Of a DNA stretch of 64,000 nt, positions 1-8,065 are shown in pieces. The position numbers were made by a program, and so were the translations under genes. The first letter of the stretch is position 1, and every line of letters starts with the position of its first letter. The stretch is from Streptomyces atratus. Its GTDB lineage: Bacteria > Actinomycetota > Actinomycetes > Streptomycetales > Streptomycetaceae. The stretch is taken from contig NZ_FPJO01000026.1 in the NCBI RefSeq assembly GCF_900119365.1, positions 36,458 through 100,457 on the forward strand. The letters are read 5' to 3'. The notes under the pieces are model-generated. The model ran no database searches. It saw only the letters and a program-made list of their open reading frames with translations, and was not told where the DNA came from.

Positions 1-869
1 TCTATCCGGAGGACGGCCGCACCGGCGCCAGCCTCTATCACGCCTGGGACGAGCAGGGCTGCCTCCTGGGCGAGGAGGACGCCGCGGTCACCGTCTCCTT
101 CGACCGCCCCTACGCGGGCGCCGGTCTGCCGCTCCACGTCGGCCATGCCTACGACTTCATCCGCTGGGCCGAGCGGTACGGCTACGACATCGCGTACGCC
201 GACACCCGCGACCTGCACGCCGGCCGCGTCGATCTGGCCCGCTACCGGGGCCTGGTCTTCCCCGGCCACGACGAGTACTGGTCGGTGCCCATGCGCCGCA
301 CGGTCGAACGCGCCCGCGACGGCGGCACCTCGCTGGTCTTCCTCTCCGCCAACACCATGTACTGGCAGGTCGGCCTCGCCCCGTCGCCGTCCGGCGTCCC
401 GGACCGCCTGCTCACCTGCCGCAAACGGCGCGGCCCGGGGAAGCCCGCCCTCTGGCGCGAGATCGACCGCCCCGAGCAGCAGCTCCTGGGGATCCAGTAC
501 GCGGGCAGGGTCCCTGACCCCCATCCCCTGGTCGTACGGAACGCCGAGCACTGGCTCTGGGAGGCGACGGGCGCGGGAGAGGGCGACGAGCTCGACGGCC
601 TGGTCGCCGGCGAGGCCGACCGCTACTTCCCGCGCACCGCACTCCCCGAGCACGAGAGCCGCATCCTGCTCGCCCACTCCCCGTACCTGGACAGCGAAGG
701 CGTCAAGCGTCACCAGGAGACATCCGTGTACCGGGCCCCGTCCGGCGCGATCGTCTTCGCCTCCGGCACCTTCGCCTGGTCCCCGGCACTGGACCGCCCC
801 GGCCATGTGGACCCCCGCATCCAGCGGGCCACCGCCAACCTCCTCGACCGCATCTGCAAGCGCGACTGA
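1..869 (+). CDS. N,N-dimethylformamidase large-subunit-like protein, C-terminal part
   Basis: Partial gene. The reading frame is open from base 3 and ends at TGA 867-869, so the N-terminus lies outside the window. About 288 residues are visible. Segments such as GYDIAYADTRDLHA, the following GHDEYW and then FLSANTMYW match the conserved core of proteins annotated as N,N-dimethylformamidase beta subunit-like in actinomycetes. The real substrate of these homologues is unknown; many are probably not amidases for DMF. No signal peptide can be judged. It stands alone upstream of purC on the same strand with about 120 bases between them. The family assignment is fairly sure, the function is not. 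Confidence 0.75.
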   Translation, partial: YPEDGRTGASLYHAWDEQGCLLGEEDAAVTVSFDRPYAGAGLPLHVGHAYDFIRWAERYGYDIAYADTRDLHAGRVDLARYRGLVFPGHDEYWSVPMRRTVERARDGGTSLVFLSANTMYWQVGLAPSPSGVPDRLLTCRKRRGPGKPALWREIDRPEQQLLGIQYAGRVPDPHPLVVRNAEHWLWEATGAGEGDELDGLVAGEADRYFPRTALPEHESRILLAHSPYLDSEGVKRHQETSVYRAPSGAIVFASGTFAWSPALDRPGHVDPRIQRATANLLDRICKRD

Positions 870-991
870 ACCTCGCCCGAACCGCTCCTGGGCCCACAGC
901 AGTCGGCGCCACGGACGCCCCCGCTCCACCCCACCGCACCCCGATACGGGAGAATCGGAACGACTCCTGGATCAACCTACGCGGAGGCAGC

Positions 992-1906
992 GTGTCCGGA
1001 TTTGTAGAAAAGCCCGAGCCAGTGCAGGTCCCGGGGCTCACCCACCTGCACACGGGCAAGGTGCGCGACCTGTACCGGAACGAGGCGGGCGACCTCGTCA
1101 TGGTCGCCAGCGACCGCATGTCCGCGTACGACTGGGTCCTGCCGACCGAGATCCCGGACAAGGGCCGAGTGCTCACCCGGCTCTCGCTCTGGTGGTTCGA
1201 CCAGCTCGCCGACCTGGTGCCCAACCACGTCCTGTCCACGGAGCTCCCCGCCGGAGCCCCCGCGGACTGGGCCGGCCGCACCCTGATCTGCAAGTCGCTG
1301 CGGATGGTCCCGGTCGAGTGCGTCGCCCGCGGCTACCTCACCGGCTCCGGCCTCGTCGAGTACAAGGAGTCCCGTACGGTCTGCGGTCTCGCGCTGCCCG
1401 AGGGGCTCGTCGACGGCTCCGAGCTCCCGGCGCCGATCTTCACCCCCGCCACCAAGGCGGCCGTCGGTGACCACGACGAGAACGTGAGCTTCGAAGAGGT
1501 GGCCCGCCAGGTCGGCGAGGAGACCGCCGACCTGCTGCGCGGCACCACACTGGACGTCTACAGCAGGGCACGTGACATCGCGCGCGAGCGCGGCATCATC
1601 CTCGCCGACACGAAGTTCGAGTTCGGTTTCGCCCCCACGGCCGACGGCGGCGAGGAACTGATCATCGCGGACGAGGTGCTGACCCCGGACTCCTCACGCT
1701 TCTGGCCCGCCGCCGCCTGGGAGCCCGGCAGGGCCCAGCCCAGCTACGACAAGCAGTTCGTCCGGGACTGGCTGACCTCGCCGGCCTCCGGCTGGGACCG
1801 CAAGAGCGAGCAGCCGCCGCCGGCGCTGCCCCAGGAGATCGTGGACGCGACCCGGGCGAAGTACCTGGAGGCGTACGAACTCCTCACCGGCACGCCCTGG
1901 CAGTAG
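992..1906 (+). CDS. purC: SAICAR synthetase (phosphoribosylaminoimidazole-succinocarboxamide synthase)
   Basis: Joins aspartate to CAIR using ATP to make SAICAR in de novo purine synthesis (cytosol). The 304-residue protein has the family hallmarks: HTGKVRDLY near residue 19, ASDRMSAYDWVLPTEIPDKG around 43, PVECVARGYLTGSG around 108, and DTKFEFGF plus DEVLTPDSSRFW in the C-terminal third. The length is normal for the actinobacterial enzyme. The GTG start is chosen because it directly precedes SGFVEKPEP and follows a GGAGG-type ribosome site at 982-987. The gene is monocistronic here, with a strong terminator just after the stop codon. The other pur genes lie 5-15 kb downstream. Confidence 0.97.
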   Translation: MSGFVEKPEPVQVPGLTHLHTGKVRDLYRNEAGDLVMVASDRMSAYDWVLPTEIPDKGRVLTRLSLWWFDQLADLVPNHVLSTELPAGAPADWAGRTLICKSLRMVPVECVARGYLTGSGLVEYKESRTVCGLALPEGLVDGSELPAPIFTPATKAAVGDHDENVSFEEVARQVGEETADLLRGTTLDVYSRARDIARERGIILADTKFEFGFAPTADGGEELIIADEVLTPDSSRFWPAAAWEPGRAQPSYDKQFVRDWLTSPASGWDRKSEQPPPALPQEIVDATRAKYLEAYELLTGTPWQ

Positions 1907-1925
1907 GGCCCGCCGAAGGAACACG

Positions 1926-1959
1926 AAGAAGCCCCCGGCCGGAAGGCCGGGGGCTTCTT
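1926..1959. terminator. Intrinsic terminator between purC and tRNA-Gly
   Basis: A perfect 15-bp stem (AAGAAGCCCCCGGCC with its complement) with a GGAA loop. The AAGAA/TTCTT ends put short U runs on either strand, so it can end both purC (+) and the facing tRNA-Gly (-). Confidence 0.85.
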
Positions 1960-1968
1960 GCTGAACCG

Positions 1969-2041
1969 AGCGGACGACCAGGTTCGAACTGGCGACCTCA
2001 ACCTTGGCAAGGTTGCGCTCTACCAACTGAGCTACGTCCGC
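1969..2041 (-). tRNA. tRNA-Gly (anticodon GCC)
   Basis: The 73-nt cloverleaf can be folded by eye: a 7-bp acceptor stem GCGGACG/CGTCCGC, D-loop AGTTGGTA, anticodon stem CAACC/GGTTG with loop TTGCCAA giving anticodon GCC, and T-loop TTCGAAC. CCA is not encoded. It is the first of three glycine tRNA genes within 4.3 kb, all on the minus strand. Confidence 0.97.
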
Positions 2042-2063
2042 AAGCGCCGAAGCGCGAGGACCA

Positions 2064-2675
2064 CTATACCCATCCACGCTGCCGTGCGAGACGCACCGCG
2101 GCATGGCGATTCTCCGCCCCGAGCTTCGAAGCGGCCGCGGAGAGGTAATTCCGCACCGTTCCCTGCGACAGCGACGCCCGCTCCGCGATCTCCGCGACGG
2201 GGGCTCCGTCCGCCGCCAGCTCCAGCACCTCGGTCTCGCGCGCGGTCAGCGGAGAGTCCCCGGCGGAGATCGCGTCGGCCGCCAACTCCGGGTCCACGTA
2301 ACGGTTTCCGGCATGCACGGTGCGGATGATCCCGGCCAGCTGCCGGGCGCTGACGGTCTTCGGAACGAAGGCCCGCACACCCGCCGCGAGCGCCCGCTTG
2401 AGGTGTCCGGGCAGGCCGTGGCTGGTCACGATCATCGTCCGGCAACCGGGCAGTTCGGCCCGCAGCGATGTGGCGACACTCACACCGTCGGCGCCCGGCA
2501 TCTCCAGATCGAGGACCGCCACATCGGGCCGGTGGGCCCGAGCCATGGCCAGCGCCTCCGGGCCGGTCGCCGCCTCCGCGACCACCACGAGGTCGTCCTC
2601 CAGGGCCAGCAGCGCGGCCAGCGCGCCCCGGATCAGATGCTCGTCGTCGGCGAGCAGCACCCGTACGGTCGTCAT
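2064..2675 (-). CDS. NarL/DesR-type response regulator
   Basis: The 203-residue DNA-binding output protein of a two-component system. The N-terminal receiver domain has the acidic pair DD (residues 10-11), the phospho-acceptor Asp in VAVLDLEMPG, the Thr/Ser switch (VTSHG) and the Lys in FVPKTVS. The C-terminal LuxR/NarL helix-turn-helix begins at LTARETEVLELAADG and continues with the recognition helix SQGTVRNYLSAAASKL. Its start overlaps the kinase stop by 4 bases (ATGA), so the two are co-translated. With the ABC exporter upstream it forms a four-gene minus-strand operon, ATPase-permease-kinase-regulator. This arrangement resembles DesKR/LiaSR-like modules that answer to membrane or drug stress. 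The signal is unknown. Confidence 0.93.
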   Translation of the reverse strand: MTTVRVLLADDEHLIRGALAALLALEDDLVVVAEAATGPEALAMARAHRPDVAVLDLEMPGADGVSVATSLRAELPGCRTMIVTSHGLPGHLKRALAAGVRAFVPKTVSARQLAGIIRTVHAGNRYVDPELAADAISAGDSPLTARETEVLELAADGAPVAEIAERASLSQGTVRNYLSAAASKLGAENRHAAVRLARQRGWV

Positions 2676-4003
2676 CGTCGTTCCTCCTGAAGGACGGGTG
2701 CCTCCCGGGCGGCAGGTGGCTTCTCAAGGCGGGGTGAGGACGCCGCCGGGCCGAGCGGAATCGTCGCCGTGAGCCGGAACAGGCCGTTCCCCGCCGGACC
2801 CGCGTCCAGCGAACCGTCGACCACCCGCAGCCGCTCCCGCAGCCCGGCCAGCCCGGAGCCGCCCGGCCCGGAACCGTCGCCCGCCCCGGAACTTCCGTCC
2901 GCTCCCGTGGCGGCCACCGCCGCCCCGTCGTTCTCCACCAGCAGCACGGCCGCCTCCGCCGAGGCTCTGAGCCGGATCGTGCAGTGGCGCGGGTCGCCGT
3001 GCCGCAGCACATTGGTCGCCGCCTCCCGCACGACCCAGCCGAGCGCCGACTGCACGGGCGCGGGCAGCCGGTCGCCGGTGTCGCCCGTCACTTCGCACTC
3101 GATCCCGGCCGCACTCAACACCCCCCGGGCGCCGGCCAGCTCCGTACTCAGATCGGCCTCCCGGTATCCCCGTACGACATCGCGCACCTCCTGTTGCGAG
3201 GTGCGGGCTATCCGCTGCACCTCGATCATCTGGTCCACCGCCTCCGGCCTGCCGCGCTGTGCCAGCTCCACGGCCAGTTCGCTCTTCAGCGCGATCACGG
3301 CGAGATTGCGGCCCAGTACGTCGTGCAAGTCCCGCCCGAACCGCAGCCGTTCCTCGGCGACCGCGAGCCGGGCCTGAAGATCCCGGGCCTCCTCGGCCTG
3401 CCACATCACGCCCAGGCTCCAGGCACTGGGCCGTACGGAGATCAGGACGAGCACGCAGCCGAAGAGCGAGGTCGGCACCACACCGGCCAATGTTCCGCCC
3501 CGCACTCCGACCGCGGCGAAGACGCCGATGCTCAGTGCGGTGACGGCGAACGACTGGATCAGGAAGGTGCGGACCGGTACCAGCAGGGTCTGCGTTATCG
3601 CGAATGCCACCGGTGCGTTCGAGACCATGATGAGCAGCCCGGGGGCCTCGATCCCGTCCACCGCGGCCATCGTCGCCAGCAGCCCCAGGTTCACCAGCAG
3701 CAGCACCAGTGGCGGCAGCTGCCGCCGCCGGGGAAAGACGGCGGTGCCGAGGTAGTGCGCGTACGACAGCTGGACGTTGCGGTTGCTCAGCAGGCACTGC
3801 ACAAGGCTCACGAGCAGCAGTGCCACGCCCAGGGCGATCGGGAGCGGCTCATGGCGGATGTCCGACTTGAAGGGGGCCAGCTGCCACGCCAGGGTGAAGA
3901 TCCAGGGGATCACTGAGAGGGTCAGCCGCGAGTAGAGGTCGATCCGCTCCAGCTTGCTGCGCTTCTGCCAGCTGCGGCGCCAGCCCCGCACGAGCACAGA
4001 CAC
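2672..4003 (-). CDS. DesK-like sensor histidine kinase
   Basis: Membrane sensor kinase that should phosphorylate the regulator overlapping its 3' end. The N-terminal 190 residues hold about five hydrophobic segments (from SVIPWIFTLAWQ to LFGCVLVLISV). A HisKA_3 phospho-acceptor follows in FGRDLHDVLGRNLAVIALKS (the His after DL), and then an HATPase domain with the N box VVREAATNVLRHG and the G box GSGLAGLRERL. A GTG start at 4003 (443 aa) is preferred over a longer frame because GAGGAGGG lies 7 bases upstream and the preceding permease stops only 13 bases before. The exporter genes upstream suggest that the pair controls its own transporter. Confidence 0.92.
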   Translation of the reverse strand: MSVLVRGWRRSWQKRSKLERIDLYSRLTLSVIPWIFTLAWQLAPFKSDIRHEPLPIALGVALLLVSLVQCLLSNRNVQLSYAHYLGTAVFPRRRQLPPLVLLLVNLGLLATMAAVDGIEAPGLLIMVSNAPVAFAITQTLLVPVRTFLIQSFAVTALSIGVFAAVGVRGGTLAGVVPTSLFGCVLVLISVRPSAWSLGVMWQAEEARDLQARLAVAEERLRFGRDLHDVLGRNLAVIALKSELAVELAQRGRPEAVDQMIEVQRIARTSQQEVRDVVRGYREADLSTELAGARGVLSAAGIECEVTGDTGDRLPAPVQSALGWVVREAATNVLRHGDPRHCTIRLRASAEAAVLLVENDGAAVAATGADGSSGAGDGSGPGGSGLAGLRERLRVVDGSLDAGPAGNGLFRLTATIPLGPAASSPRLEKPPAAREAPVLQEERR

Positions 4004-4016
4004 GGCATGTCCCTCC

Positions 4017-4859
4017 TCAGCGTCGCGGATCCCAGCGGAACCGCCGTTGCACAGCAAACACGGCGAACGCGGTCCAGGCCAGCCCCGTCAGAGCGGCCAC
4101 GAGCAGGTCGGAGCCCTCGGCCCCGCCCAGCCAGCCCGTCCGCACGAGCGTCATCACCCCGGTCACCGGCAACAGCTCGCACACGGACGCCATCGGGTCG
4201 GGCATGATCTCCAGCGGCACGAAGAGCCCCGAGCCCATCATCGAGATGAAGAACAGCGGGAGGGTGGTGAGCTGCGAGGTCTGCACGGTGCGGGTCACCG
4301 CGGAGGTGGCCGCGGCCAGTGCCGCCAGCAGCACCACGCCCAGCAGCAGGCCCGCCACGAGCAGTTCGGGCCGCTGCGGGGCGGCGAGGCCGAAGAAGGC
4401 CGTCCCCGCCACCACGATCACGGCGGTCTGGGCCAGAGCCAGCGCGACCGACGGCAGGGCGGTCCCGACGAGGATCTCCCGGTCGGTGACCTCGCCGGTA
4501 CGCAGCCGCTTCAGGACAAGGTCCTCGCGCCGCGCCACATAGGACGAGACCAGGTTCATGTAGACGGCCTGGATCAGCACGATGCCGATGCCGCCGGTGA
4601 GCGCCGCCGCGGCGACGGACAGGCCGGTCCCGTCGAGAACGGACTGCTTCAGCGTCGACTTCATCGCCAGGACCATGGCGGCGGGCATCAGCAGCGAGAC
4701 GAACACCGCCGTCCGGTTGCGGGCGAGCAGGGCGACTTCGGCGCGCCCGAGGGCGGTCAGCCGGCCCCGGAGCGTCGTGCCGGCCGCCGCGCTCGTGGCG
4801 GTCGTACCAGTCGTCGTGCCGGCCGCCGCGCTCCTGCCGGTTGTCGTGGTCGTCATCAC
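4017..4859 (-). CDS. ABC-2 type transporter permease (DrrB-like)
   Basis: The 280-residue membrane subunit of an ABC exporter. A Thr/Ala-rich cytosolic N-terminus (residues 1-30) is followed by about six hydrophobic helices, the first around VFVSLLMPAAMVLAM and the last around GLAWTAFAVFAVQ. The motif ISMMGSGLFVPLEIMP before the fifth helix is typical of ABC-2 permeases. Its start overlaps the ATPase stop by 4 bases, which indicates translational coupling. Together they would form a half-transporter dimer exporting lipids, peptides or drugs. The substrate cannot be read from sequence. The kinase begins 13 bases after this stop. Confidence 0.9.
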   Translation of the reverse strand: MMTTTTTGRSAAAGTTTGTTATSAAAGTTLRGRLTALGRAEVALLARNRTAVFVSLLMPAAMVLAMKSTLKQSVLDGTGLSVAAAALTGGIGIVLIQAVYMNLVSSYVARREDLVLKRLRTGEVTDREILVGTALPSVALALAQTAVIVVAGTAFFGLAAPQRPELLVAGLLLGVVLLAALAAATSAVTRTVQTSQLTTLPLFFISMMGSGLFVPLEIMPDPMASVCELLPVTGVMTLVRTGWLGGAEGSDLLVAALTGLAWTAFAVFAVQRRFRWDPRR

Positions 4860-5869
4860 GCAGCCACCTTTTCGGACTCCGACGCGCTCTGCGCGATATC
4901 GAGAAACGCCTCTTCGAGCGAGGCCGAACGGGCATCGAGCCCGAGCAGCCGGACGCCCGACTCCCTTGCCCAGGTCAGCAGTTCGTCAAGGGACTCCTGC
5001 AAGCGGTGGGTACGGATCTCGATCCGGTGGCCCTCGGCGGCGGCCCGCAGCCCCAGTGGAAGCCGGGCCGGCGGTACTCCCTGCGGCAGCTCGAAGCGGA
5101 TGCGGGCGGGGCGGGCGGCCGTCACCTCGGCGGTGGTGCCCGCCGTCACTATCCGCCCCCGGTGCATGATCGCCAGCCGGTCGGCCAGCGTCTCGGCCTC
5201 CTCCAGGTAATGCGTGGTGAGCAGGACGGTGGTGCCGCCGTCCCGCAGCTCGCGGACCAACTCCCAGGTGTCCCGCCGCCCTTCGGCGTCGAGCCCGGTG
5301 GTCGGCTCGTCCAGGAACAGCACCTCGGGCCGGCCGAGCAGGGCCAGCGCCAGGTCGAGACGGCGCCGCTCGCCGCCGGAGAGCTGTTTGACCCGCACCC
5401 GTGCCCGGTGGCCGAGCCCGACCAGCTCCAGCGCCTCACCGGTCGGGCGCGCGCCGCTGGTGCAGCCCGCCCACATCCGTACCGTCTCGGTGACCGTCAG
5501 TTCGGACGGGAAGCCGCCCTCCTGGAGCATCACCCCGATCCGCGGCCGGACGGCGGCGCGCTCGCGGAACGGGTCGTGGCCGAGTACCCGGACCGTGCCG
5601 GTGTCGGGCCTGGCCAGGCCCTCCAGCAGCTCGACGGTGGAGGTCTTCCCGGCACCGTTCGTACCGAGCAGGGCGAAGAGCTCGCCGCGCGCCACCGAGA
5701 AGGAGACACCGGCCACGGCCTCGAAGCCGCCCGCATAACGCCGCCGCACACCGGCCGCCTCGATCACCGCACCGGAAGCTGAGACGGAGGTGGGGGCGGA
5801 TGAGGAGGCAGATGTGGCGGGTGCCACAGCCCGGTCCGCGCGGTTGCTTGGAAGGTCTTCGCTGGTCAT
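4856..5869 (-). CDS. ABC transporter ATP-binding protein (DrrA-like)
   Basis: The 337-residue ATPase that pairs with the overlapping permease. After a low-complexity N-terminal tail of about 35 residues come Walker A GTNGAGKT (about 70-77), the Q-loop region GVMLQEGGFP, signature LSGGERRRLDLALALLG, Walker B VLFLDEPTTGLD and the switch His in LLTTHYLEE. The last 90 residues form the accessory domain common in drug and antibiotic exporters. As first gene of the four-gene operon it probably carries the promoter, in the region between 5870 and the upstream tRNA-Gly. The ribosome site is weak, so the exact start is less certain than the family. Confidence 0.93.
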   Translation of the reverse strand: MTSEDLPSNRADRAVAPATSASSSAPTSVSASGAVIEAAGVRRRYAGGFEAVAGVSFSVARGELFALLGTNGAGKTSTVELLEGLARPDTGTVRVLGHDPFRERAAVRPRIGVMLQEGGFPSELTVTETVRMWAGCTSGARPTGEALELVGLGHRARVRVKQLSGGERRRLDLALALLGRPEVLFLDEPTTGLDAEGRRDTWELVRELRDGGTTVLLTTHYLEEAETLADRLAIMHRGRIVTAGTTAEVTAARPARIRFELPQGVPPARLPLGLRAAAEGHRIEIRTHRLQESLDELLTWARESGVRLLGLDARSASLEEAFLDIAQSASESEKVAA

Positions 5870-5956
5870 GCCTACAGATTTCCGCGGGACCGGCGACCAG
5901 ATCAGTGCGAGCTGTCATCACTGCTCATGACAAACGTCATGTGATGAGGAGCACGG

Positions 5957-5990
5957 CGAAGGCCCTGGTCGATATCGACCAGGGCCTTCG
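5957..5990 (-). terminator. Perfect 34-bp inverted repeat terminator
   Basis: CGAAGGCCCTGGTCGAT followed directly by its exact reverse complement. It sits 12 bases beyond the 3' end of the minus-strand tRNA-Gly and ends with a short T run on the plus strand. It most likely terminates the tRNA transcript and shields the ABC operon from read-through. Confidence 0.75.
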
Positions 5991-6001
5991 TTTCGATCAA
6001 G

Positions 6002-6074
6002 AGCGGACGACGAGATTCGAACTCGCGACCCTCACCTTGGCAAGGTGATGCTCTACCAACTGAGCCACGTCCGC
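6002..6074 (-). tRNA. tRNA-Gly (anticodon GCC), second copy
   Basis: 73-nt cloverleaf with acceptor GCGGACG/CGTCCGC, anticodon loop TTGCCAA (GCC) and T-loop TTCGAAT. It differs from the copy at 1969-2041 in the anticodon and T stems, so it is a paralogue, not an identical duplicate. It lies 98 bases downstream of tRNA-Gly(TCC) and is probably co-transcribed with it. Confidence 0.97.
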
Positions 6075-6172
6075 ATTGCTGCCGCTCATTGTACTCCTCG
6101 AAAGGAGGTCCATCGGGCGGTGCGAGCATTACTCTACCTGATCCACCGGAGTGGTCGATATGAGCGCTGCAG

Positions 6173-6244
6173 AGCGGGTGACAGGAATTGCACACTGCGC
6201 CTTCCCCCTGGAAGGGGGATGTTCTGCTACTGAACTACACCCGC
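6173..6244 (-). tRNA. tRNA-Gly (anticodon TCC)
   Basis: 72-nt cloverleaf: acceptor GCGGGTG/CACCCGC, anticodon stem TCCCC/GGGGA, loop CTTCCAG giving TCC, T-loop TTCCTGT-type arm (GTGCAATTCCTGT). Upstream member of a two-gene glycine tRNA transcript. Confidence 0.93.
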
Positions 6245-6407
6245 ACGCTGCGTGAGGTTCGGCTTTGCGGCCTTGCCCCTCGGCGTGCTCCAGACTTTAG
6301 CCGACCTGCAGGGGTGTAGCGCAAGTCGGTGCCCGCAGGGTGTCGCCGAAGGGGTCCGCGGCGGCTCCCGGCGGGCGGTGCGGACGGGGCCGGACCGGGC
6401 CGGCCGG

Positions 6408-6743
6408 TCAACTCGCTTCGCGGAACGCCTCGTAGACCTTCTTGGGGATCCGGCCGCGGGCAGGCACCTCCATCCGGTGCGAGCGGGCCCAGGCGCGCAC
6501 CGCCGCAGGGTCGGGTGCGAGCGAAGTGTGCCGGTACGAGACGGGGGTCTTGCCGCGCCTGCCGACGTTCGTCCGCTTCCGGCCCGCCGCCATGTACGGC
6601 GCGAGGGCCTTGCGCAGTTTCTTTGCATTGGACTGATTGAGGTCGATCTCGTACGACTTCCCGTCCAGGGCGAAGCTGACCGTTTCCGCCGCGTCTCCCC
6701 CGTCGATGTCGTCGGAGAGCGTGACCACTACGCGTTGAGCCAC
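6408..6743 (-). CDS. Lsr2-family nucleoid-associated protein (LsrL-like)
   Basis: The 111-residue H-NS-like xenogeneic silencer family protein. The N-terminal oligomerisation half starts with AQRVVVTLSDDIDG and contains TVSFALDGKSYEIDLNQSNA. The C-terminal DNA-binding half has VRAWARSHRMEVPARGRIPK, including the RGR AT-hook-like motif that inserts into the minor groove of AT-rich DNA. GTG at 6743 is chosen over an upstream ATG because it begins the conserved N-terminus and has GGAAAGGA about nine bases before it. Streptomyces usually encode two paralogues; I recall the one beside purS being called LsrL in S. coelicolor. It is divergent from purS across a 384-base gap. Confidence 0.92.
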   Translation of the reverse strand: MAQRVVVTLSDDIDGGDAAETVSFALDGKSYEIDLNQSNAKKLRKALAPYMAAGRKRTNVGRRGKTPVSYRHTSLAPDPAAVRAWARSHRMEVPARGRIPKKVYEAFREAS

Positions 6744-7127
6744 GGATATCGGTCCTTTCCTACGGTATCGGCGCGTCCGATGTGCACCGATACCGGCCTT
6801 CCGGCTGCCAGGCGGATACGGCGTCGACGGTTGCCGACTGTTTAGGGTCAATGCTGCATTCCCCGGTAATCATTTGTACAGCGGTGGGCGCCGCATTGTG
6901 AAGCCCACCCAATTACCTCCGCGTGTCAGCCTTCTATGTGTGCTGCTGGTGAGGATCTTTTTTTGCAGGACTTTCCCCATGTGTTGTCCCGTCCGATATC
7001 TGGGCGTGATCAAGGGTTCTGGATATCTACCCGCGTAGAATTTCCGGCCAGGTACGCTGAGGGGACCTGCGGGGGTCTGGGGAGCCCCCCGGAGAAACAG
7101 CCGCACCACACCAAACCGGGAGTGCCA
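6744..7127. promoter_or_regulatory. Divergent lsr2-like/purS intergenic region
   Basis: 384 bases with no credible gene and distinctly lower GC than its surroundings, including a run of T at 6958-6964 and AT-rich stretches near 6870-6920 and 7010-7045. It must hold the promoters of both flanking genes; a TAGAAT at 7036-7041 is a possible -10 for purS. No known riboswitch could be recognised. The AT-rich character makes it a plausible binding site for the Lsr2-like protein itself. Confidence 0.5.
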
Positions 7128-7388
7128 GTGGCACGCGTCGTAGTCGACGTCATGCTCAAGCCCGAGATCCTCGACCCGCAGGGACAGGCGGTGCAGCGCG
7201 CACTGCCCCGTCTCGGCTTCGAGGGAATCGCGGACGTACGTCAGGGAAAGCGTTTCGAGCTCGAGGTCGAGGGGCCGGTCGACGACGCCGCCCTCAGCCG
7301 TATTCACGAGATGGCCGAGACTTTCCTCGCCAACACCGTCATCGAGGACTTCACCGTGAAGGTGGAGAAGGCCGAGGAGTCGAAGTGA
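7128..7388 (+). CDS. purS: FGAM synthase subunit PurS
   Basis: The small 86-residue structural subunit that docks PurQ onto PurL in the three-part formylglycinamidine ribonucleotide synthase of Gram-positive bacteria. Characteristic segments are ARVVVDVMLKPEILDPQG at the start, AVQRALPRLGF, and ETFLANTVIEDFTVKVE near the end. The GTG at 7128 is preferred over a 64-codon upstream extension because it fits the family length and is preceded by CGGGAG. Its stop overlaps the purQ start (GTGA), the first of two overlaps in purSQL. Confidence 0.96.
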   Translation: MARVVVDVMLKPEILDPQGQAVQRALPRLGFEGIADVRQGKRFELEVEGPVDDAALSRIHEMAETFLANTVIEDFTVKVEKAEESK

Positions 7389-8065
7389 CTGCTCGTATCG
7401 GAGTCGTCACCTTTCCCGGCACGCTCGACGACAAGGACAGCCTGAGGGCCGTACGGGTCGCGGGCGCCGAACCCGTATCGCTGTGGCACCGCGACAAGGA
7501 CCTGCACCAGGTCGACGCGGTCATCCTGGCGGGCGGCTTCTCCTACGGCGACTATCTGAGGGCCGGCGCGATCTCCCGCTTCTCGCCGGTCATGGAGACC
7601 GTCATCGAGCAGGCGAAGGCAGGGATGCCGGTCCTCGGCATCTGCAACGGTTTCCAGATCCTGACCGAGGCGCATCTGCTGCCCGGCGCGATGCTGCGGA
7701 ACAACCACCTGCACTTCATCTGCCGCGACCAGAAGCTGCGCGTCGAGAACGCGGAGACCGCCTGGACCTCGGACTACTCCGCGGGCCAGGAGATTTCTGT
7801 ACCGCTCAAGAACATGGACGGGCGTTACGTCGCCGACGAGCGCGTGCTCGACGAACTGGAGGCGGAGGGCCGGGTCGCCTTCCGCTACCTGGACATGAAC
7901 CCCAACGGCTCGCTGCGCGACATCGCCGGCATCACCAACGCCGCGGGCAATGTCGTCGGCCTGATGCCGCACCCGGAGCACGCCGTCGAGCCGCTGATCG
8001 GAACCGGCCGCACCGACGGTCTCGGTTTCTTCACCTCGATCATCAAGAAGCTGGTCAACGCATGA
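7385..8065 (+). CDS. purQ: FGAM synthase glutaminase subunit PurQ
   Basis: 226-residue class I glutamine amidotransferase that supplies ammonia to PurL. It opens with ARIGVVTFPGTLDD. The nucleophile Cys lies in VLGICNGFQ (around residue 87), and the catalytic His/Glu pair in LMPHPEHAVE near the C-terminus. Length and motifs are those of the stand-alone PurQ, not the large fused enzyme of enterobacteria. It overlaps purS by 4 bases and purL by 4 bases, so the three subunits are translated in a coupled manner and in equal transcript dose. Confidence 0.97.
   Translation: MTARIGVVTFPGTLDDKDSLRAVRVAGAEPVSLWHRDKDLHQVDAVILAGGFSYGDYLRAGAISRFSPVMETVIEQAKAGMPVLGICNGFQILTEAHLLPGAMLRNNHLHFICRDQKLRVENAETAWTSDYSAGQEISVPLKNMDGRYVADERVLDELEAEGRVAFRYLDMNPNGSLRDIAGITNAAGNVVGLMPHPEHAVEPLIGTGRTDGLGFFTSIIKKLVNA

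Noticed and set aside
5957..5990. Perfect 34-bp palindrome as an operator or integration site
   Set aside because: Its position just beyond the 3' end of tRNA-Gly fits a terminator. No integrase, duplicated tRNA end or other island feature is nearby.
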